DNA from: Tubulanus polymorphus
Lineage: Eukaryota; Nemertea; Palaeonemertea; Tubulaniformes; Tubulanidae
Reading direction: 5' to 3'
DNA: 64,000 bases
NCBI RefSeq assembly: GCF_964204645.1
Contig: NC_134032.1
Coordinates: forward strand, 15,060,275 to 15,124,274
The notes under the pieces were generated by a model. The model had not been told where the DNA came from, searched no databases, and saw only the letters and a list, made by a program, of their open reading frames with translations. Position numbers and translations under genes: made by a program. Numbering within the stretch: position 1 is the first letter of the stretch; every line of letters starts with the position of its first letter. Of the stretch, positions 36,366-46,000 are shown piece by piece.

Positions 36366-36726
36366 GAACCGGACCGCGCCCGGAAATAAAAACACGTGAG
36401 AAGAAAGCCAGACCGTGAAAAACAGGAAACAGAGATTTAATATTTCATCATTGATCGCTGTTTATAATTGGACGATCGATCACACACCGTATTAACAGCA
36501 GCCGGTGACAGTCACAGGCAGGCGTCGCGGGGGGTCGCGGCTTATTGTCAAAAAGGCCACAGCATTAGACATGATTACCGGGTGAGCGATTGTAGTGTTA
36601 CTCCTGTATAGAGCGGTACAGTTATATTCATTGTTTCAGTTAAACCATCTTGCGTTAGTCTCAGCATCTAGACAACCTCTCAACCTCTCAACCTCCCTCA
36701 CTACCCTCCTCGCCTTTACATCGTCT

Positions 36727-37190
36727 ATTCAGCATCAGCAAACTCTAAATTAGTATCAGTAATTACTGGGTTCGAGCCCGGGACACCCCTGTACATCCTC
36801 CATACATCATCAGGACCTGATGCTGAATAGGACATGTACAGGGGTTCGAACCCGGTCTATTGACACTGTTTCTGAGCGGTTATGATGCTGATTAAAGGAT
36901 GTACACGGGTGTCTCGACCGTACGGTGCTGTCGCTAAGCTCATCGTTAGCGGGTTTTTCATACACTAACGTAACGTCAACTCTGGCAATCGAAGTACTCT
37001 CCAGTAATACTCCGTAACCCTTGCTTGCCAGAGTTGACTAACGTTAGTGTATGAAAATCACGCTAACAATGAGCATAGCGGCAGCACCGTACGGTGAAAT
37101 GTTGATATCTTAATAAAGTTATTACTGACACTGATGTGGTCCTGATGCTGAATAGAGGATGTACAGGGGTGTCCCGGGTACGAACCCAGT
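36727..37190. repeat. Satellite fragments in both orientations
   Basis: Pieces of the 85-bp satellite flank the palindromic element. The one at 36727-36810 is inverted relative to 36815-36905 and 37125-37190. Confidence 0.7.
36923..37089. mobile_element. Palindromic element outside the array (167 bp)
   Basis: More symmetric than the array copies: CGGTGCTG ... CAGCACCG with TA on each side and better-matched arms (TTTTTCATACACTAACGT against ACGTTAGTGTATGAAAA). Short satellite fragments flank it at 36727-36910 and 37110-37190. The better symmetry suggests it is closer to the mobile form. Confidence 0.8.
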
Positions 37191-37314
37191 AATTGAATTA
37201 GAATAGACCTGATTTGTCCATAAAAACCTAGGAATTTCGAATTTATTCCTAAGATACCAAATTCCTCGTCTAAACTAAACTCGCCCCTAGTGGTTTATAA
37301 AGACGACTGACACC

Positions 37315-37317
37315 TCT

Positions 37318-37353
<36 letters not shown>

Positions 37354-37360
37354 TTTTTCT
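37315..37360. repeat. (TTTC)n microsatellite
   Basis: About ten TTTC units directly upstream of a TATA-like box. Confidence 0.95.
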
Positions 37361-37375
37361 GTTTTGAAACTCATC

Positions 37376-37384
37376 TATATAAAA
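37376..37384 (+). promoter_or_regulatory. TATA-like box TATATAAAA
   Basis: A canonical TATA motif ~343 bp upstream of the secreted peptide start. A ~38-bp stretch around it (37366-37405) closely resembles 41399-41440 in the receptor gene, so it could be part of a shared dispersed sequence rather than a promoter. Confidence 0.35.
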
Positions 37385-37726
37385 CTGTTTCAAATAACAG
37401 ATAACTCTTTCGTCTTCGGTATTCGGTATTTCTAATTCATATCATTTTAAAGTGTAAATCATCATTTGGATAAAGTCGTCACATGACTGAAGTCATTTCT
37501 ATTTTTGAGTCCCAATTTATATTTTTAATACTAAATGTAAATCGTCATTTGTAAAAACAGATTCCTACGACTTTCACTCAAAGAAACGTTTTACTCTTTA
37601 CATTTGAATAAGTCTATTTTGCTGCAGTCGTCAAGAACCGTCAAAGATCTCACGTGTTTTACTGTGATAAATATTCCATTTTTCAGTTTTATAAATTTCA
37701 AACATTCACGAATAATCGATGAACTA

Positions 37727-37828
37727 ATGAGCTACGTCATGTACCGGAAGTTGTCATTGTTGACGTTGCTCGTCTGTTGCGCGACCGTTGTTGCCGGTGA
37801 CTACGAGAATCCGATTGCCGACGAAGAT
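37727..37828 (+). CDS. Secreted cysteine peptide precursor, exon 1 (signal peptide)
   Basis: Starting at 37727 (or the second ATG at 37739, which fits a signal peptide equally well), the frame gives a basic n-region (YRK), a hydrophobic core LSLLTLLVCCATVV and a small-residue cleavage region (AG) before DYENPIADED. A donor GAT|GTAGGT at 37828 leaves phase 0, matching exon 2. The open frame runs on to 37897 without splicing and extends upstream to an ATG at 37604, but neither alternative keeps the signal peptide at the N terminus or joins the cysteine exon. The product is predicted to enter the secretory pathway. No homologue recognised. Confidence 0.6.
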
Positions 37829-38293
37829 GTAGGTGACAAGAAAACCATTGTTGAACTTGTTTATTCGAACTCTGCCATGGTAACCGAAAATCCATAAACC
37901 ACAGGGGCTCGTGTCTGGGTACAGCCTGGATTTAACAGATTATCATGCTTGCAGTAACAGCACCTCTGATACGAGCCCTTGTGATATCAAACCACATTTT
38001 CTAATGAGTAGAATTGGTTAATTAGTAGGTTCCGAATTTTCTAATTAGTAAAAACGGTGAACTCGACGTTTTTGGATCATATCGCCCTCTACAGGTGGCA
38101 AATCGAATCAATCTAATTAAATCTAATTAATTATTTTAATACGAACTAATTATTTGTAAATACTTAATTTTCCTCTATTGTTGGAATAATAAGAGCCGAC
38201 CACGACAGCTGTCAGAACTATCGCTAGTGAGATTGCGATCCGATAGATGGCGAACTAGTCGATGAGTGATCTGTGTATCCGTTCTTGTTTCAG

Positions 38294-38479
38294 TCTCAGT
38301 TGAGTGAATGTGATTTGAAGAACTACGTGTGCCGTACATTGATGAGAATATCGAGAGATGAAACAGATTCAGAAACGAGCGAAGATCAAGAGAATTTTAA
38401 ATGTGAAATGTGTTCCTCGATTTGGGATGAATCCGACGGCTATTCCTTAACGTGGACCTCCTACGAAAGACGTAAGTAG
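38294..38479 (+). CDS. Secreted cysteine peptide precursor, exon 2
   Basis: An acceptor CTTGTTTCAG at 38293 opens a phase-0 exon of 61 codons: SQLSECDLKNYVC, then an acidic serine/threonine stretch, then FKCEMCSSIWDESDG and a C-terminal YERRK. The four cysteines (C-x5-C and C-x2-C) would form two disulfides in a mature peptide of about 70 residues. A GTAAGT at 38472 could be a donor instead, giving a 178-nt exon that leaves in phase 1. Read through, it ends at TAG 38477-38479. I found no following exon. Convergent with the CUB receptor gene. Hormone, defence peptide or ligand are all possible. Confidence 0.55.
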   Translation, partial: SQLSECDLKNYVCRTLMRISRDETDSETSEDQENFKCEMCSSIWDESDGYSLTWTSYERRK

Positions 38480-38614
38480 AAGTCTTAAGATTTCAGAGAT
38501 AACTCACTTACCAGGGCTTGGGATGGGGATTGTCATTGATTGACTTGACCAGTATCCAGTAAGAAGGGATTAAGAAAAAATCCTTAGCCAGTGCCCAGTA
38601 CATCAAACACCAGA

Positions 38615-38811
38615 GGCCAGTTCCAAACGTACCCTTAAATCTTAAAACTGGTCTTAAGTTGTTAGATTGGCTATAGAACTAAGTTGGTCTTAGACTGGTC
38701 ATATAAGTCTAAGACAAAGACCAAAAGTTAGTTCTATAGAAAATCAAACAACTTAAGATCGGTCTTAAAGATTTAAAACTACGGACTTAAGTCACGACTG
38801 TGAAACTGGCC
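38615..38811. mobile_element. 197-bp palindromic MITE-like element
   Basis: Ends GGCCAGTTCCA ... TGAAACTGGCC, with long imperfect inverted arms rich in CTTAAGACC and CTATAGAACTAA. Non-coding. Unrelated to the CGGTGCTG family. Confidence 0.75.
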
Positions 38812-38819
38812 CCAGTGAC

Positions 38820-39242
38820 CAATTGCCCAAACATTGATTAAACAATGGATTCTGGAGTCCATGGTCAAAGTTTAGCGGTGGACAGTTCATTAAGTGACAA
38901 TTGAAATTGAATTGTTACTATTATTGTCGACCCGTTAATTCTAAAACAATGTTTGAACAACTGGCTCCAAAACGACAAAAATATATATCGAACAAAACGA
39001 CTGTTATTGTTATATTCAAATTCTGTAGTCAAGTAAATATGATTCTTTTCATTTGTTAGTCTTTGCTTATACAATATAACAATATACAAATACTTGAAAA
39101 TACTGTGAAAATAATCTATACACACTATATGGTGCTCTGGCAGTCGAGGAATTTCAAAATTCAAACTATATTTTCGTTTATATCAGAGTTCTTGAAATTC
39201 ATTACACTTCATAAAGTTACATTTATACAACACAACAGCCAC
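38820..39242. other. Intergenic sequence, nothing recognised
   Basis: AT-rich sequence between the two convergent genes. Open frames on both strands here are short and look random. No AATAAA for the minus-strand receptor gene was found close to its stop. Confidence 0.5.
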
Positions 39243-39375
39243 TGTAGATTCCTGACCTCTACTACAATGTAGTTATCTTCTGAAGAGTTTCTGATATCTG
39301 TGACAAAGTCGTCATCTTATAGAGAGTTTCTGTAACAGTGTAGTCATCTTCTTGTAGCATTCCTGAATCTGAGCT
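39243..39375 (-). pseudogene. Decayed tyrosine-repeat units beyond the receptor stop
   Basis: Three units related to the receptor tail lie 310-440 bp past its stop codon. The nearest to intact reads RNSSEDNYIVVEVRN. The next has Tyr changed to Phe (DDDFVTDI) after a TAA. The third (QEDDYTVT) is in another frame. A TTAG|GTTAGT at the end of the last coding exon and a CAG before GAATGC could splice into this block in a different frame, so an alternative last exon is possible. Confidence 0.6.
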
Positions 39376-39685
39376 TAGTCCATTGTTCCATTATCATCTA
39401 TATATCATAAAGAAAAGATAAAAAATAAATTCGAGCGTTGAGTTCATAATATAAGCGCGTAAATCCAGGAAAGGTTGCTTATGACAACCTAGGTTAGTAT
39501 CCGCCCCTGAAACCCAACCTTACTTTTCCCTATACTGAAAACTTTTGAAAGGTTGAGTCCGACCCACACCATCAACCTGTCTCACTGAACCCATGGCTTA
39601 CATACATGTAACCGGCAATGTTTATGGGGGACCTCACTTTCTCTTTTGGTACTACATTATTTTTGTGTCGTGCCCTACGCATCTA

Positions 39686-40090
39686 CTAACCTAATTGTGG
39701 TCTTATGCCATCTGCAACAACGTAGGTATCTTCTGGAGGGTTTCTGATATCTGGGACAACGTAGGTATCTTCTGGGGGGTTTCTGACACCTGCGACAACG
39801 ACGTAATCATCTTCTGAAGAGTTTCTTGCATCTGGAACAATGTAGGTATCTTCAGGAGTGTTCCTGACACCTGCGACAACGACGTAGTCATCTTCTGGAG
39901 GATTCCTGACACCTGCGACAACGACGTAGTCATCTTCTGTTGAGTTTCTTGCATCTGGAACAATGTAGGTATCTTCAGGGGGATTCCTGACACCTGCGAC
40001 AACGTAGGTATCTTCTGTAGAGTACCTAACATCTGGGCCAACGTAGTCATCTTCTGGAGAGATCCTGTCGTCAGCTGAAGTAGTTGTTGG
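39686..40090 (-). CDS. Receptor exon 28b (last): tyrosine-repeat tail, second part
   Basis: 134 codons plus TAG, entered in phase 0. After PTTTSADDRISP come nine more E-D-(T/D)-Y units (YVGP, YVVA, YIVP, YVVV, YVVV, YIVP, YVVV, YVVP, YVVA) and the end DGIRPQLG. The intron before it (40091-40184) resembles the one before the first tail exon (40914-41002), including ACCGATTTATTTTCAG, so the two tail exons arose by duplication of exon plus intron. With the previous exon this gives 21 units, seven of them YxxP. Confidence 0.9.
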   Translation of the reverse strand, partial: PTTTSADDRISPEDDYVGPDVRYSTEDTYVVAGVRNPPEDTYIVPDARNSTEDDYVVVAGVRNPPEDDYVVVAGVRNTPEDTYIVPDARNSSEDDYVVVAGVRNPPEDTYVVPDIRNPPEDTYVVADGIRPQLG

Positions 40091-43000
40091 CTGAAAATAA
40101 ATCGGTAAACAATTAGGCCTAATAATATATTCGCAAATAAAAAAAATTGAAAACAATAGAAATGTATTATTTATATTGACAAACCTTAAGTGCAACAATG
40201 TAGGTATCTTCTGGAGGGTTCCTGACACCTGTGAAAATGTAGGTATCTTCTGGAGGGTTCATGTCATCTGGGCCAACGTAGTCATCTTCAGGGGGATTCC
40301 TGACACCTGCGACGATGTAGGTATCTTCTGTAGGGTTAGAGACACCTGCAACAACATAGGTATCTTCTGGAGTGTTCCTGATATTTGGGACAACGACGTA
40401 GTCATCTTCTGCAGAGTTTCTGACACCTGCGACAACGTATGTATCTTCTGAAGAGTTTCTTGCATCTGGAACAATGTAGGTATCTTCAGGAGTGTTCCTG
40501 ACACCCGCGACAACGACATAATCATCTTCTGGAGGATTCCTGACACCTGCGACAATGTAGGTATCTTCTGGAGGGTTCATGACATCTGGGCCAACGTAGT
40601 CATCTTCTAGAGGGTTCCGGACACCTGCGACAATGTAGGTATCTTCTGGAGGGTTCCTGACACCCGCGACAAGGTTGTCATCTACGTCATCATCTGAGTT
40701 CCATACATCTACATCATCATCTGTAGAGTTCCATGCATCTACGTCATCATCTGTAGCGTTCCTTACATCTACGTCATCATCTGTAACGTTCCTGACACCT
40801 GCGACAACGACATCTACAATATCTACATCATCGTAGATTTCACCGTCATCTATGTCTTCGTAGATACCGTCCTGTGTTGTGTAGATCCTACCACCAACTC
40901 CAGAAGACGAAGGCTGAAAATAAATCGGTTAAAAAATTTACAAAATATTCACAAATAAAATAAAATTTAAAAAACAATGTGAATGTATTTATATTAACGA
41001 ACCTGATAGCACATTGCCCCTGGATCGGTCGTGTTGTTACCTAAACAATAATAGAATGTTAGATGAAATATTACATGTATTTATTCTTATTCAAAGAACT
41101 TCCTGTTCCCAAAATCAAGTCAGATTATATTCTGGAGCACTCAGTTTCATTGTTATCATTTCTAATTTGACGTAAATCCCCCAAACACGCTTTCACTCAA
41201 CCCCGTTTAATAGTAAAATGATAAATAACAAACCAGTATTTCTGTTTCTCACGTTCCTCCGCTGTCTGATCAACACGGCGATGGCTATAGCAGCCACTAT
41301 TACTAGAATCAGGAAACCGATCCCGAAAACAACTGTCAAATAACTGATTCTATCTGTATCCGTATCTGTATCTGTATCTGTATCTGAAATACAGATTATG
41401 AAACTCATCTATATCAAACAGGTTCAAATTACAGACTTAAGTTTACATATTTAAATTCTACTATTTTCACCTTTAACCCGCCATAGAAGTTTAAACCCAG
41501 CATTACTTCTAGAGTTGTCTGATGTAAACTGTATTGTAATATTTCCAGTGTGGGATCGATTACCTGGAGCAGCCGACCCGCAATACAGATTATAGCCTGG
41601 TGAAGAAATAAATAATGATAAAACTTTATGAATCATAAAAATCATTCACGTTGTGAAGAGTGTTAAGATTTTTACCGGTTTCACTTTTTATCGTCAACGC
41701 GTCCCAGCAACGACCTTTACTTGTCTGTATATGAAAATTTGACTCAAACGATATTTCAACCATCTGCAAAAATATAAATGTAATTCAAAAGTGATCAATT
41801 GTATTGTCAGCAGAATGTAGGACCCGTTTCAGTAGTTCAGTTTCAACTTTAACCCGGAGTTATCAGTTGAACTAAACCCCGGAATAAAGTTAAAACTGAT
41901 TCTAATCCCAATGAACCTCGTGCAGAAAATCTGACGACTTCATTTTTTCCTAAGACCAACATTTCACAATTATTATTCATATATTTACCGTGTTTTCAGG
42001 TGCTTGGATTAACCAGCTACAGTCGATATTGTCATTATAGCTGTTCGGGTAGTTAGGGCTGGATATGACGCCTGATCTACCATTCTGTATTATAGGTGTT
42101 TTACTACATGAATCAACTACAAATAAATATTGAATTGAATTGTTTTATATGTGATTTACTGATTCCATGATCAACTTCTCATTATGCTCAGCTACCTTTC
42201 ACAAATTTCCAACAGAGTTCAAACCCTTTATGGTAGGTACTAGACCTGTCTGATGTAAACCGGATGTCTACCTCACTGGTATAGTTACGTGTAGGTGGCG
42301 CTGTATTGCCGCAATATACATCACGATCTGCATTAAAGATAAACACACAAATTAATGATACATTTTTAGCTGGATTTGAAAACACAAATCTATCAGTAGC
42401 AGCCACACCGCAATATTCAACACTCCCTGATGATGAAATAAATCTGATAAAATTTTATGAATCATAAAAATCATTTACGTTGTGAATAGTGTTTAGATTT
42501 TTACCGGTTTCACTTTTTATCGTCAACGCGTCAAAGCAATTATCACCAGTTTTGGCCCCAATACCGAAATTCGAGTCAAATGATATTTCAACAATCTGTA
42601 AAAATATAAGAATTAAGATTAATAATTGTTGATTATAATTCAAAGTGAACCGTCGTATTGTTTGCAGAGTGCAGGACCCGTTTGTATGGATCAGTTTTAA
42701 CTTTAATCCAGAGTTATCAGTTCAAAACTAAACCTCGGGTTAAAGTTAAAACTGAATTCAGCCGCCATTGAGCTCGAACTAGTGCAGTAAACCCGACATC
42801 ATTTTTCTCATAGACCAAATATTTACCGTGTTTCCAGGTACTGCAATTAACCATCTACAGTCCAGCCTGCGGTAGTACTTGTTCGGGTAGTTAGGGCTGG
42901 ATAGGACGCCTGATCTACCATTCTGTATTATAGGTGTTTTACTACATGAATCAACTACAAATAAATATTGAATTGAATTGTTTTATATGTGATTTACTGA

Positions 43001-46000
43001 TTCCATGATAAACTTCTCATTATGCTCAGCTACCTTTCACAAATTTCCAATGGAGTTCAAACCCTTTATGGTAGGTACTAGACCTGTCTGATGTAAACTG
43101 GATGGCTACCTCACCGGAATAGTAGCGTGTAGGTGGCGCTGTATTGCCACAATATACATCACCATTTTCTGCTGTAAAAATAAACACACAAATCAATGAT
43201 AGATTTTCTAGCTGGATTTGAAAATATACATCAGGAGCCACCAAATAAATCTGATAAAATTTTATAAATCATAAAATTCATTCACGTTGTGAATAGTGTT
43301 TAGATTTTTACCGGTTTTACTTTTTATCGTCAACGCGTCCCGGCAACTATCACCAGTTTTGGCCCCAATACTGAAGTTCGAGTCAAATGATATTTCAACA
43401 ATCTGTAAAAATATAAGAATTAAGATTAATAATTGTTGATTATAATTCAAAGTGAACCGTCGTATTGTTTGCAGAGTGCAGGACCCGTTTGTATAGATCA
43501 GTTTTAACTTTAATCCAGAGTTATCAGTTCAAAACTAAACCTCGGGTTAAAGTTAAAACTGAATTCAGCCGCCATTGAGCTCGAACTAGTGCAGTAAACC
43601 CGACATCATTTTCTCATAGACCAAATATTTACCGTGTTTCCAGGTACTGCAATTAACCATCTACAGTCCAGCCTGCGGTAGTACTTGTTCGGGTAGTTAG
43701 GGCTGGATAGGACGCCTGATCTACCATTCTGTATTATAGGTGTTTTACTACATGAATCAACTACAAATAAATATTGAATTGAATTGTTTTATATGTAATT
43801 TACTGATTCTATGATCAACTTCTCACTAATGACCTACCTTTCACAAACCACCACAGCAGTTTAAACCCACTGTAGCTACCATAGCTGCCTGATGTAAACC
43901 GGATGATTACACGACCGGTATAGTTACGTGTAGGTGGCGCTGTATTGCCACAATATACATTCACTGTAAGAATAAACACACAAATCAATGATATTTTTTA
44001 GCTGGATTGGAAAACACAAATCTATCAGTAGCAGCCACACCGCAATATTCAATACTCCCTGATGATGAAATAAATCTGATAAAACTTTATGAATCATAAA
44101 AATCATTAACGTTGTGAATTTTTACCGGTTTCACTTTGTATCGTCAACACGTCCCAGCACCGACCGTAACTTTTGGGCTCTATGCTAAAATTCGAGTCGA
44201 ATGATAATTCAACCACCTTAAAAACAATATAAGAATTTAGAATTTAAATATCATTCAAAAAGTGAGCAATCGTAAAATATAGGACCCGTTCATATAGATC
44301 AGTTTAAACTTAAACCCGGAGTTACGTATCAGTTCAGAACTTAACCCCGGATTAAAGTTAAAACTGTTTTGACCAAATATTTACCGTATTTTCAGGAGCT
44401 ACAATCGCCCAGCTACAGTTCAGTCCGTGGTAGTAGTTGCCCGGGTAGTTAGGGCTGGATAGGACGCCTGATCTACCATTCTGTATTATAGGTGTTTTAC
44501 TACATGAATCAACTACAAATAAATATTGAATTGAATTGTTTTATATGTAATTTACTGATTCTATGATCAACTACTCATTATGAGCTACCTTTCAAAAACC
44601 GCCAGAACAGTTTAAACCCTTTGTAGCTATTAGAGCTGTCTGATTTAAACTTGATGATTACATCTCCGGAATAGTAACGTGTAGGTGGCGCTGTACTGCC
44701 ACAATATACATCACCATTTCCTGCTGTAAAAATAAACACACAAATCAATGATATATTTTTAGCTGGATCTGAAATCAATTAACTGAATAAATCAAATATA
44801 TTCCTTAATTTATTCATTTGACATCGAGTCTGAAATAGAATGATTCGATTCTTACTGGAATAGTCTGTGTATATTATGTATAATTTGTCACGGCAATTAT
44901 GAGTATCACTGGTCGTATTGGAATCCACTTCGAAGATAGGATCAAACGATATTTCTACTTTCTGGGAATAGAAATAATCATGATTCATTATTATTCAAAT
45001 GCGTTCAAACCCTCTATTACTTGTAACACGGTTATTTAAGGGCTACAGGTAGAATTTAGGAACAAACATGATTCAACTTTTTGAAATAAAAATAATTGAA
45101 TTTATCAATGATCAAATATTTTCACACCATTCTGACTGTCATTAGGGGTTACCCGTTATGGGGTCATCCTTATTAACGAGATGATGTATTTTACCGAGAT
45201 GAACCGAGATCAACCGAGATGAAATTAAATATAACATATTTATTTATTCCTTATCGATTTTAACACTTGAAATCATGTTATATCAGTAATAAATACCTTC
45301 TAGAGTCATATTTTACATATATTCTACATATTTTACATATTTTTTTATTTAAAAAAATTTTGACTCAAAAAACGTAAACTCGGTTAGCAATAAAATTTCA
45401 TTGAATTTGATTGATCGACGATCTCATCTCGGTAAAGTTAAAAGTTATTTTTCCAAAAATATCCGACAAAATATGTAAAATATGAACCCAGCAGGCATTT
45501 ATTACTGATATTATAATATGATTTCAATGGTTAAAATCGATATGGAATAAATAAATATGTTATATTTAATTTCATCTCGGTTCATCTCGGTAAAATACAT
45601 CATCTCGGTAATAAGGATGACCGCCCGTTATGTGATGTTATAGTTAAACAGTTAAGCAGCCGATTTGGTGCTGGATCCAAGCTACGTCCTACACTAGTCC
45701 AAATTGTACTGACAAAAACATTTTTGATAATATTTCTAGTTTTCCTAACCGCGTATAAATATATTTTACCATTTCCTGTGTTTTATATTTACCATGTTTT
45801 GCGGTGTTCGAATCAACCATCTACAGTGCAGATTGTCGCCATAGTTACCCGGGTAGTTAGGACTGGTTATTACGCCTGTTCTACCGATCTGTACTCTAGA
45901 CTGCCTGCTACATGTCGAGTCAACTACAAATATTAAATTTATTATTATATATGTTATTTACTGATTTCATGATAAACTTCTCATTATGTACTATGGTACC

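Noticed and set aside
37604-37726. Longer N terminus for the secreted peptide from an ATG at 37604
   Set aside because: It would bury the signal peptide 41 residues in, and the added sequence has no leader features. The start at 37727 or 37739 fits better.
39703-40555. Long alternative frames over the receptor tail repeats on both strands
   Set aside because: Units of 39 or 42 nt keep all frames open. Only one frame joins the spliced receptor in phase.
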